A stretch of 9,904 bases of DNA from Pseudomonas sp. (GTDB lineage: Bacteria; Pseudomonadota; Gammaproteobacteria; Pseudomonadales; Pseudomonadaceae). The DNA lies in assembly GCA_026398835.1 (NCBI GenBank), contig JAPLSD010000309.1:1-9904 (forward strand), read 5' to 3'. Shown one piece after another: positions 1-6,833 of the stretch (position 1 is the stretch's first letter; the number at the start of each line of letters is the position of its first letter). The position numbers were made by a program, and so were the translations under genes. The notes beneath the pieces were generated by a model. That model made no database searches and was not told the DNA's origin. It was given only the letters and a program-made list of their open reading frames with translations.

Positions 1-302
1 CAGCCAAAGCGGCCGTGATCAACTTCAGCCGGGCAGCTGCCTCTGAAGGTGCCAGCCACAACATTCGCTGCAACGTAGTCATTCCGGGAGTGGTGGATAC
101 CCCGGCCACCGCCGGCATGCTCGCCGACGAAAAGACCCGCCGCAACACCGAAAAACTGATCCCGCTCAAGCGCGTCGGTCTGCCGCTGGAAGTGGCCAAC
201 GCGATTTTGTTTCTCGCCAGCGACGAAGCCTCTTACATCACCGGTGCCAGCCTGCCAGTCGATGGCGGACGCAGCAGCGAGTTGTACACCGTACTCGAGT
301 AA
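1..302 (+). CDS. Short-chain dehydrogenase/reductase (SDR), 3' end only
   Basis: This is the C-terminal part (99 complete residues, first full codon at 3) of a classical SDR, an NAD(P)-dependent oxidoreductase of alcohols and ketones. The visible protein opens with AKAAVINFSRAAA; its lysine (bases 6-8) sits where the catalytic Lys of the SDR YxxxK motif falls. Next come the IPGVVDTPA segment (the PG motif and T after beta-6, usually contacting the cofactor) and the usual family ending, LASDEASYITGASLPVDGG, which closes the Rossmann fold. The Tyr, the Ser and the N-terminal TGxxxGxG cofactor loop lie before the window, so cofactor choice and substrate cannot be judged. The stop is TAA at 300-302, and a 49-bp gap separates it from the next gene, consistent with one transcript. 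In this setting it probably oxidises a ring or side-chain hydroxyl. The family call is firm; the substrate is unknown. Confidence 0.9.
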   Translation, partial: AKAAVINFSRAAASEGASHNIRCNVVIPGVVDTPATAGMLADEKTRRNTEKLIPLKRVGLPLEVANAILFLASDEASYITGASLPVDGGRSSELYTVLE

Positions 303-351
303 CCCGGGCGCAGCGCAGGCCTTTGGGATCATTGTTTTAAGGACAACGTTT

Positions 352-981
352 ATGGAACAGAACACCCTGCTCAACCGTCTTGATCGACTTGAGTCGATTG
401 AAGAAATCCGCCAGCTGGCTGGAAAATATTCATTGTCGCTGGACATGCGCGACCTGGACGCCCACGTCAATCTGTTCGCGGAAGACATCCGCGTCGGTCG
501 TGAAAAAACCGGCCGTGCCCATCTTAAGGCATGGGTCGACGACACCCTGCGCGACCAGTTCACCGGGACCTCGCACCATCTGGGTCAGCACATCATCGAA
601 TTCATCGACGCCGACCATGCGGTGGGCGTGGTGTATTCCAAGAACGAGCATGAGACCGGCCCCGAGTGGGTGACCATGCAGATGCTGTATTGGGACGATT
701 ATCAGCGCATGGATGGCCGCTGGTATTTCCGTCGCCGCCTGCCGTGCTACTGGTACGCCAGCGACCTCAACAAACCGCCGATCGGCAGTCAGAAAATACG
801 CTGGCCAGGCCGCGAACCCTACGCCGGGACCTTCCACGACCTGTTTCCGTCCTGGACCGACTTCTGGGCCAGCCGACCGGACAAGGATCGCTTGCCCGAA
901 GTGGCGGCAGCAGCCCCCCTTGAACACTTTCTTTCTACCCTGCGACGCGGTGCCTGCGCACCGAAGATTCGCGTGCGCTGA
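352..981 (+). CDS. SnoaL-like (NTF2-fold) protein, possible dehydratase/isomerase
   Basis: The product is a 209-residue cytoplasmic protein of the SnoaL_4 type (NTF2/scytalone-dehydratase fold). The ATG at 352 is chosen because AAGGA (339-343) stands 8 nt before it; the frame stays open upstream only through the end of the SDR gene. An N-terminal helix (residues 14-45) contains Y26 and D31, and H75-H76 follow in the stretch TSHHLGQHIIEF. These positions resemble the Tyr/Asp and His acid-base residues of scytalone dehydratase and related isomerases, so an active enzyme is more likely than a mere binding protein. Residues 95-150 give the remaining sheet, rich in Trp and Tyr. A tail of about 55 residues (155-209), with several Trp and Pro, extends past the core fold. 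Members of this family often lie in steroid, terpene and aromatic degradation clusters, where they catalyse dehydration or double-bond shifts or have no assigned role. The substrate is not known. Confidence 0.85.
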   Translation: MEQNTLLNRLDRLESIEEIRQLAGKYSLSLDMRDLDAHVNLFAEDIRVGREKTGRAHLKAWVDDTLRDQFTGTSHHLGQHIIEFIDADHAVGVVYSKNEHETGPEWVTMQMLYWDDYQRMDGRWYFRRRLPCYWYASDLNKPPIGSQKIRWPGREPYAGTFHDLFPSWTDFWASRPDKDRLPEVAAAAPLEHFLSTLRRGACAPKIRVR

Positions 982-990
982 GGATCACAC

Positions 991-2064
991 ATGAGCATTT
1001 TGTTCAAGCCTGTGCGGTTGGGTGAGCTGGAGCTGGCCAACCGTATTGTTATGGCACCCATGACCCGTAGCCGTGCCGATGCCCGCGCGGTACCGACCTC
1101 TGAGATGGTCGACTATTACCGTCAGCGTGCCAGTGCCGGGTTGATCGTTGCAGAAGGCACCGCGCCGTCTGCCAATGGCCTGGGTTACTGCCGTACGCCG
1201 GCCATTTACAACGACGAGCAGATTGCCGGGTGGGCCCGAGTGACCCACGCGGTACATGAAGCCGGTGGCCGTATTGTTTTGCAGTTGATGCATGTCGGAC
1301 GGGCTGCCAGCCATCACAACAAGCCTGCGAATTCGGCGACAGTGGCACCCTCGGCTCTGCGTGCGCGAACCCAGCTGTTCAGCGACGCCGTCGGCCTGGT
1401 CGATACCGATGAGCCGCACGCCCTGACGGTGAGCGAAATTGCCAGCGTGGTCGAGGAGTATCGTCGTGCGGCACTGAATGCCCGTGAAGCGGGTTTCGAC
1501 GGTGTCGAATTGCATTGCACCAGCGGCTATCTGCCCATGCAGTTCATGGCGTCGGGAAGTAACCTTCGCGATGACCAGTATGGCGGCAGCACCGAAAATC
1601 GTGTGCGCTTCCCGGCCGAGGTGCTGGCGGCCATGGCGGCCAGCATCGGCGCTGGGCGGGTCGGCTTCCGGCTGTGTCCAGGCAACAATTACAACGACAT
1701 CAGCGATGCCGACCCGGCTGCAACAGCGGCGGCACTGTGCAGCGCCGCCGAACCTCTGGGGCTTGCCTACCTGCATATCATGCGCTCGCCGTTGGAGGAG
1801 CTGGACGCGTTTGCTCTGGCTCAACGGCACAGTCAATGTGGCTTGATCCTCAATGACGGGTTCGATGGACCTTCGGCCAGCGAGGCGCTGGAAGCCGGAC
1901 AGTGCGAAGCTGTTTCGTTCGCCCGGCATTTCATTGCCAATCCGGATCTGGTCGAGCGCCTGCGTCATGGCTTGCCACTGACCCGTTTTGATCGCAAGAC
2001 CCTCTATACGCCAGGTGCTCAGGGTTACTCAGACTACCCATCGGCGTCGGGGGTGGCGGTATGA
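991..2064 (+). CDS. NADH:flavin oxidoreductase, Old Yellow Enzyme family (FMN ene-reductase type)
   Basis: This is a 357-residue single-domain TIM barrel, the normal length for classical Old Yellow Enzymes. These bind FMN and use NAD(P)H to reduce activated C=C bonds in the cytoplasm. Visible hallmarks are the N-terminal strand RIVMAPMTRSRA (T25, the residue tuning the flavin), LQLMHVGR with Q98, R227 in VGFRLCP for flavin binding, NDGFDGPSA and FARHFIANPDL around the FMN phosphate, and GYSDYP at the C-terminus. The substrate-anchoring pair is odd: classical members have HxxN before GYL, but here H175 is followed by C-T-S178, so Asn is replaced by Ser while Y180 is kept. GAGG (980-983) overlaps the TGA of the preceding gene and lies 7 nt before the ATG. 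The 3' end overlaps the next gene by ATGA. It may reduce an enone or dienone ring of the substrate or aid aromatisation. Family certain, reaction inferred. Confidence 0.95.
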   Translation: MSILFKPVRLGELELANRIVMAPMTRSRADARAVPTSEMVDYYRQRASAGLIVAEGTAPSANGLGYCRTPAIYNDEQIAGWARVTHAVHEAGGRIVLQLMHVGRAASHHNKPANSATVAPSALRARTQLFSDAVGLVDTDEPHALTVSEIASVVEEYRRAALNAREAGFDGVELHCTSGYLPMQFMASGSNLRDDQYGGSTENRVRFPAEVLAAMAASIGAGRVGFRLCPGNNYNDISDADPAATAAALCSAAEPLGLAYLHIMRSPLEELDAFALAQRHSQCGLILNDGFDGPSASEALEAGQCEAVSFARHFIANPDLVERLRHGLPLTRFDRKTLYTPGAQGYSDYPSASGVAV

Positions 2065-3920
2065 ACGGAGCAGTGAGTCAGGCGCTGTTCAACAGCCAGG
2101 GCAAGCCGGTACCCCGCGAGCAGACTCAGGCCGAACTCGATCGCCGCGCTGCTGCCAGCGGGCAAATCAAACCGGCTGACCGCTATACCCTCGCTGATCG
2201 CCTGGAAGAACAGGCCCGGCGTTTCGCCGACAAAACCTTCCTGATCTACCGTGGACAGAACCTGAGCTATGCCGAGGTGGACGCCAGCGCCAATCAGATG
2301 GCTCATCTGTTCTACGCCAAGGGATTGCGAGCGGGTGACGTGTGCGCCATTGCCATGGAAAACCGTCCGGCGTTTTTCTTCAGTTGGTTTGGCCTGGTCA
2401 AGCTCGGTGTGGTGGTGGCGTTCGTCAATACCCAGGTCAATGGGCGCCCGTTGGTCCATGCACTGGAGTCCACCGGTGCCAAGGCCGTGGTACTGGGCGA
2501 AGAGTGTCTGAGCAACTTGCTGGCCACCGACGGTTTACCGGACTTGCCGTGGTGGCTGATTCCCGACAGCGAAAACCCTTACCTCGGGTCTCTGCCGGCG
2601 CATGTGGATAGCACGTTTACCGAGCAACTGGCCGCTGCTCCTCGTGGCGCTTTCCCACGGGACCTGCGTGCCGACCTGCCAGCCGAAGTGACGACACTGT
2701 TGATCTTCACGTCCGGCACCACCGGTCTGCCAAAAGCCGCGCGTTATAGCCACATGCGCTGGATGTCGTCGGGTGACGTGATGGAAGTGACGCTCAAGGC
2801 AACCGCCGATGATGTTTTTTACTGCTGCCTGCCGCTGTATCACGGGGCGGCGGCAACCTCGGTGACCTCCACGGCGTTGCGCGTTGGCGCCAGCATCGTA
2901 GTGCGGCGCAAGTTCAGCGTCCGCGAGTTCTGGAGTGATGTTCGCAACCACCGCATCAGCGTGTTCCAGTACATCGGTGAAATCTGTCGCTATCTGCTCA
3001 ACCAGCCGCCTGCGGCCGGCGAGCGCGATCACAGTCTGCGTTGCATGCTCGGTGCCGGTTTGACTGCCGAGTCCTGGCAACGCTGGATCGAACGGTTTGG
3101 CCCGCTGCAAGTATTTGAGGGATGGGGCGCTACCGAAGCCAATGCCAACCTCATCAATGTCGATAATCGCGTGGGCTCGTGCGGCCGGGTGCCGGACTGG
3201 AGCAAGACCAACCTGCGACTGGTGCGCTATGACGTCGAGAGCGACAGCCATCCACGGGACGCTCATGGCTTCTATCAACGGTGTGAGGTGGGCGAGACAG
3301 GTGAGGCCATGGGCTTTATCGTCGACCACCCGAACATCGGCGGCGGACGCTTCGAAGGCTATACCTCGGCGCAGGCTACCGAGAGCAAAATTCGTCGTGA
3401 TGTCTTCCAGACTGGCGATGCCTATTGGAGTTCCGGCGATCTGCTGCGGTATGACGAGGACGGCTATTGCTACTTCGTCGACCGTATTGGCGACACCTAC
3501 CGCTGGAAGAGCGAAAACGTGTCCACTCAGGAAGTGGCCGATGCGCTGAGTGATCTGCCAGGACTGGAATTGATCAACGTCTATGGCGTGCAGGTGCCTG
3601 AGCAAGAAGGGCGGGCCGGTATGGCGGCGGTGTTGATGCAACCGGGGCAGCGCTTTGACCCTGAAGCCTTCTATGCATTGACCCAGGCCCGTTTGCCACG
3701 CTATGCGGCACCGGTCTTCGTTCGCGTTTCGGCCGCAGCCGACCTGACCAGTACCTTCAAGCTGCGCAAGATCGACTTGCAGCGTCAGGGTTACGACCCG
3801 CAGGCATTCTCGGATCCCTTGTATATCCGCGACGAGCAGTCGGGTACCTATCAGCCGTATTCGACGCAGGTGTTGGCCCGTATCGGCCTATTGGCTTATG
3901 CAGGTGATAGCCGTGGCTGA
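2061..3920 (+). CDS. Acyl-CoA synthetase, FATP/very-long-chain type (AMP-binding)
   Basis: The product is a 619-residue adenylate-forming ligase that joins a carboxylic acid to CoA using ATP. The phosphate-binding loop TSGTTGLPK runs from T217 to K225, GWGATEAN from 354 to 361 holds the acyl-adenylate motif, D460 in SSGDLLRYDEDGY contacts the ribose, and DRIGDTYRWKSENVS (474 onward) is the hinge to the C-terminal lid. K567 in TFKLRK lies at the position of the catalytic lysine; which of K567/K570 acts is uncertain. FQYIGEICRYLLNQPP and the late-domain sequence are typical of the FATP/SLC27-like branch, whose members take long-chain fatty acids, bile acids and steroid acids, so a bulky hydrophobic acid is plausible. 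No clear transmembrane segment is seen, though FFFSWFGLVKLGVVVAFV is strongly hydrophobic. The start overlaps the previous stop as ATGA and has only a weak G-rich leader, suggesting translational coupling. This should be the CoA-activating step of the pathway. Confidence 0.93.
   Translation: MNGAVSQALFNSQGKPVPREQTQAELDRRAAASGQIKPADRYTLADRLEEQARRFADKTFLIYRGQNLSYAEVDASANQMAHLFYAKGLRAGDVCAIAMENRPAFFFSWFGLVKLGVVVAFVNTQVNGRPLVHALESTGAKAVVLGEECLSNLLATDGLPDLPWWLIPDSENPYLGSLPAHVDSTFTEQLAAAPRGAFPRDLRADLPAEVTTLLIFTSGTTGLPKAARYSHMRWMSSGDVMEVTLKATADDVFYCCLPLYHGAAATSVTSTALRVGASIVVRRKFSVREFWSDVRNHRISVFQYIGEICRYLLNQPPAAGERDHSLRCMLGAGLTAESWQRWIERFGPLQVFEGWGATEANANLINVDNRVGSCGRVPDWSKTNLRLVRYDVESDSHPRDAHGFYQRCEVGETGEAMGFIVDHPNIGGGRFEGYTSAQATESKIRRDVFQTGDAYWSSGDLLRYDEDGYCYFVDRIGDTYRWKSENVSTQEVADALSDLPGLELINVYGVQVPEQEGRAGMAAVLMQPGQRFDPEAFYALTQARLPRYAAPVFVRVSAAADLTSTFKLRKIDLQRQGYDPQAFSDPLYIRDEQSGTYQPYSTQVLARIGLLAYAGDSRG
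3902..3907 (+). promoter_or_regulatory. Shine-Dalgarno AGGTGA that decides the MBL gene start
   Basis: AGGTGA lies 5 nt before the GTG at 3913 and inside the end of the acyl-CoA synthetase gene. The in-frame ATG at 3898 has no comparable upstream motif (only CCTATTGGCTT). This favours GTG 3913 and an 8-bp overlap with the upstream TGA at 3918-3920. Confidence 0.55.
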
Positions 3921-4977
3921 ACTCGATAATCAAGGGCACGAATGGCGTTCGGGCTTGCGTTACCCCTGGCCGCAACCACCGGCCAATGGCCAGGTCCGCG
4001 AAGTGGCACCGGGGGTATTTTGGCTGCGGATGCCGATGCCGTTCAGCCTGGACCACATCAACCTTTACCTGTTGCGTGATGGCGACGGCTGGGTGGTGGT
4101 CGACACAGGCCTGAACAACGAGCAGACCCGCGAAGTCTGGGAGCAAGTGTTCGTCGAGGTATTTGTCGGTTTGCCGGTGCGCGCAGTGATCTGTACTCAC
4201 TTTCATTCAGACCATACCGGTGTCGTCGGTTGGCTGAGCGAACGCTTTCGTTGCCCGGTGTTCATGACGGTAAGTGAGTTCCAGTCGCTACACCACGGCG
4301 CTCCGACCGAATCGATACCCGATTGGGCCTTTGTCGATTTCTTCGAGAAGGCCGGGTTCAGCCATGACCAGGCGAGCGCCATGCTGCCATTGATCCAGAC
4401 CAGGCACTTTCGTCCTGCGCTGGTGGCTGGGTTCAGGCGGTTGAGTGAGGGCTCTCGGCTCGACATTGGAGGCCGGTGCTGGACCGTGGTGATTGGCCGA
4501 GGCCATTCCCCTGAGCACGCGTGCCTGTTATCGGAGGCCGACGGCCTGCTGATTTCCGGTGACCAGGTGCTGCCGCGAATCACCTCAACGGTCGCGGTCC
4601 ATGTCACTGAGCCTGAGGCCAATCCGTTGCGCGACTGGCTCGATTCCATAGAGCGCTTGCGCGAGGTACCGGCCGGCGTACTGGTGCTCCCGGCTCACGA
4701 ACGGCCGTTCTTCAACTTGCATGAGCGTCTGGATCAGCTGCGCGATCACCATCGCGCGCACCTGGAAAAAATGCTCGCTGCCTGTGAGCAACCGCGAACG
4801 GCTCTGGAGCTGATGACGGTGTTGTTTGTGAAGTTGTCAGGTCGTTTCGACGAACTGATGGCTATTGGTGAAACGTTGGCCCACGCCAACTACCTCATCG
4901 CCGAGGGGAAGCTGGTGCGTGATGAGCAAGGTGGACTTCATCGCTATCGACAAACCCCTCAGGGAATGCCGCATTGA
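3913..4977 (+). CDS. Metallo-beta-lactamase-fold hydrolase (glyoxalase II-like)
   Basis: From GTG 3913 this is a 354-residue protein; from ATG 3898 it would have 359. The GTG is preferred for its AGGTGA at 5 nt. All metal-binding positions of the fold are present (numbered from the GTG): H96-F-H98-S-D100-H101, then H198 in GRGHSPEH, D217 in ISGDQVLPR and H262 in LPAHERPF, so a two-zinc (or iron/zinc) centre is expected. A strand before them (FSLDHINLYLLRDGDGWVVVDTG) is typical of the glyoxalase II-like branch. The last ~80 residues are helical and may form a winged-helix-like tail, as in related LACTB2-type proteins. There is no signal peptide, so it is cytoplasmic and not an antibiotic-resistance enzyme. 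Following an acyl-CoA synthetase it could hydrolyse a CoA thioester or a lactone; that is inference. The gene overlaps its upstream neighbour and ends 100 bp before the DUF1302 gene. Confidence 0.9.
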   Translation: MAELDNQGHEWRSGLRYPWPQPPANGQVREVAPGVFWLRMPMPFSLDHINLYLLRDGDGWVVVDTGLNNEQTREVWEQVFVEVFVGLPVRAVICTHFHSDHTGVVGWLSERFRCPVFMTVSEFQSLHHGAPTESIPDWAFVDFFEKAGFSHDQASAMLPLIQTRHFRPALVAGFRRLSEGSRLDIGGRCWTVVIGRGHSPEHACLLSEADGLLISGDQVLPRITSTVAVHVTEPEANPLRDWLDSIERLREVPAGVLVLPAHERPFFNLHERLDQLRDHHRAHLEKMLAACEQPRTALELMTVLFVKLSGRFDELMAIGETLAHANYLIAEGKLVRDEQGGLHRYRQTPQGMPH

Positions 4978-5003
4978 GACCCGCTCGGGGGAGCTGAGCG
5001 GTC
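4978..5003 (+). other. Stem-loop just after the MBL stop codon
   Basis: GAC-(C)-CGCTC at 4978-4986 pairs with GAGCG-GTC at 4996-5003, giving an 8-bp stem with one bulged C and a 9-nt loop. No T-run follows, so it is not a classical terminator. It may slow 3'-to-5' decay or mark a processing site between the five-gene run and the DUF1302 gene. The rest of the 100-bp gap shows no promoter I would defend. Confidence 0.3.
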
Positions 5004-5077
5004 TGAAGTCCAGAAACACCATCGCTAACGCTTGAACAATTTATGGGGCCAGTCGGCCATCATTCAGGAGAGGCAGT

Positions 5078-6742
5078 GTGATCAATAAAAACAACAATAA
5101 GTATCTTGAACATGGCCCGCAGCGCTTTCAGGTCGCAAGCCTGGCAGTCGCCATCGCGCTGGTTTCTACCCCAGTCTGGTCGGGTGAAACAGTGGAGTTC
5201 GACAATGGCGCGACCATCGACTGGACGGTGACCACCAGTTATGGCCTGGGGGTGCGGTTGGCCAAACAAAGTGATCGTTTGCTGACCCCCAACGCCGATG
5301 ATGGAGACCGCAACTTCGGTCGCGGCCTCACCACCAACCGGATCGGTGCCCTGGGTGAAATGATCTTGCGCAAGGACAGCTACGGTGCGGTGGTCCGCGC
5401 CAGTACCTTCTATGACGATGTCTATCACCACACCAACGACAACAACTCGCCGGCCACAGTGAACAAGGCCGGAGACAATGACGAATTCACCAGCGCCACG
5501 CGCTACTACAGCGGTGGGCGCACGCGCTTGCTGGATGCTTACGTTTTCAATGGCTGGCGCTTCGAGAACGACAGCATGCTCGACGTCAAGGCCGGTCGCC
5601 ATGTCGAATCCTGGGGGGAAAGCTTGTACTACCCCGGTGTCAACGGTGTGCAGAGCCCATCCGATGCGGTCAAGGCCGCGCAGCCAGGGGTAGAGGTCAA
5701 GGAAGTCCTGTTGCCAGTAGGGCAGTTCTCGGCGTCCTACCGTATCAACCCACAGATCACATTCGGCGCCTATGTGCAGTATGAGTGGAAGGGCACCGAA
5801 CTGCCGCCGGTGGGTAGCTACCTGTCGACCACCGATGTGGTCGGTCCTGGCCGGGAATTCATCATCAGCTCACCCACGAATATTCCGTACCGTGGCACCG
5901 ACGAGCCGCGTAATAGTGGTCAGTGGGGCGTGCAAGTGCGTTTCCGGCCAATCCCCGCAGTCGAACTGTCGCTGTTTCACGTCCACTATCACGACAAGAA
6001 CCCTGCCACCGCGATGGTTGGCTATGACCCGATCGCGGTGGGGGGCGGGCAGTTTGCCTTGCGCAGCAATGGCTACCGGATCGAGTATTTCGAGGACATT
6101 AAACTCACCGGTATCAGTGCCTCGACCAAACTCGGTGAATACCAGCTCGGCGCCGAATGGTCCTATCGTGACGGCGCACCGGTCATGGTCAACACTGGCC
6201 TGGGTCCAGTGCCTGCACGTGGCAAGGGCCAGCAAATGCAAATTTCGGCCATGCGCATTCTCGGCGACCGCCCGTGGGCCAGCCAGACCGTGCTGACCGG
6301 GGAGATTGTCCGGGTCCAGGCCGACAGCGTCGACGACACCTCGGCCGCACCGAATCTGCAGGGCCTTAACCTGATTCCTCAGGTCGCGCCACTGGTGGCG
6401 TCGTCCAACGATTTCTCCTACAAAACCAGCACGGCCTGGCGCACGAAAAGCGCGATGGCCTACACCGTCGGCGCGGCGTTCAGCTATCCGGGCGTGTTCG
6501 AAGGCTGGGACCTTGACGTGCCCTTCACGTTCTCCGACGTATTTAGCGGTTCCGCGCCAATGTCGGGGACCATTTCTGGCGCTGCCGGGGATCGCCGCGT
6601 GAGTGCCGGCACCACCTTCAAATACCTCGGGAACCTTGAAGTGTCACTCAAATACATCGGCTATCTGGGGTCGCCGGACCCGATCAAGCGTCAGCTGGCT
6701 GACCGCGACTACGCAACCTTTTCGATGAAATACAGCTTCTGA
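5078..6742 (+). CDS. DUF1302-family outer-membrane protein
   Basis: This is a 554-residue exported protein of the DUF1302 family. The GTG start at 5078 is supported by AGGAG (5066-5070) 7 nt upstream. The N-terminus has a long basic/polar region, then the hydrophobic stretch ASLAVAIALVSTPVW and a probable signal-peptidase site near VWSGE (about residues 34-37). After that come alternating beta-strand patterns typical of this family: VEFDNGATIDWTVTTSYGLGVR near the mature N-terminus, the conserved AGRHVESWGESLYYPGVNG around residues 175-192, and repeated amphipathic strands to the end. The final YATFSMKYSF ends in Phe, the usual beta-barrel assembly signal. DUF1302 proteins commonly sit in steroid, terpenoid and aromatic degradation clusters, often with a DUF1329 partner; no such partner is in this window. 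A role in uptake or handling of hydrophobic substrate is likely but unproven. A terminator-like hairpin follows the gene. Confidence 0.88.
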   Translation: MINKNNNKYLEHGPQRFQVASLAVAIALVSTPVWSGETVEFDNGATIDWTVTTSYGLGVRLAKQSDRLLTPNADDGDRNFGRGLTTNRIGALGEMILRKDSYGAVVRASTFYDDVYHHTNDNNSPATVNKAGDNDEFTSATRYYSGGRTRLLDAYVFNGWRFENDSMLDVKAGRHVESWGESLYYPGVNGVQSPSDAVKAAQPGVEVKEVLLPVGQFSASYRINPQITFGAYVQYEWKGTELPPVGSYLSTTDVVGPGREFIISSPTNIPYRGTDEPRNSGQWGVQVRFRPIPAVELSLFHVHYHDKNPATAMVGYDPIAVGGGQFALRSNGYRIEYFEDIKLTGISASTKLGEYQLGAEWSYRDGAPVMVNTGLGPVPARGKGQQMQISAMRILGDRPWASQTVLTGEIVRVQADSVDDTSAAPNLQGLNLIPQVAPLVASSNDFSYKTSTAWRTKSAMAYTVGAAFSYPGVFEGWDLDVPFTFSDVFSGSAPMSGTISGAAGDRRVSAGTTFKYLGNLEVSLKYIGYLGSPDPIKRQLADRDYATFSMKYSF

Positions 6743-6749
6743 TGATGCA

Positions 6750-6789
6750 GGGGCGAGACCTGTGGATTTCGCCCCACGCATCGCTTTTT
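6750..6789 (+). terminator. Possible rho-independent terminator after the DUF1302 gene
   Basis: GGGGCGA (6750-6756) pairs perfectly with TCGCCCC (6769-6775) across a 12-nt loop, starting 7 nt after the stop codon. A TTTTT run lies at 6785-6789, but 9 nt beyond the stem, which is farther than usual, so termination may be partial. A weaker inverted repeat, TAAGC/GCTTA (6799-6803 and 6810-6814), lies between it and the next ribosome-binding site. Confidence 0.42.
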
Positions 6790-6833
6790 ACACACAGATA
6801 AGCCGAAGCGCTTAGCCTTGGAGTGAGGTATTC

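Noticed and set aside
985..1968. A 327-codon minus-strand open frame opposite the Old Yellow Enzyme gene
   Set aside because: Codon-bias shadow: no family features, no ribosome-binding site, and full overlap with a clear + strand gene.
2535..3641. A 368-codon minus-strand open frame inside the acyl-CoA synthetase gene
   Set aside because: It lies wholly within the coding region of a protein with all expected motifs; the low-complexity translation and lack of context mark it as a shadow.
3913..4977. Antibiotic-resistance beta-lactamase
   Set aside because: No signal peptide; the fold branch is glyoxalase II-like, and the gene is embedded in a catabolic operon.
5033..5062. A sigma-70-like promoter starting with TTGAAC before the DUF1302 gene
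   Set aside because: The region 17 nt downstream (GGCCAT) is a poor -10 element, so the match is too weak to annotate.
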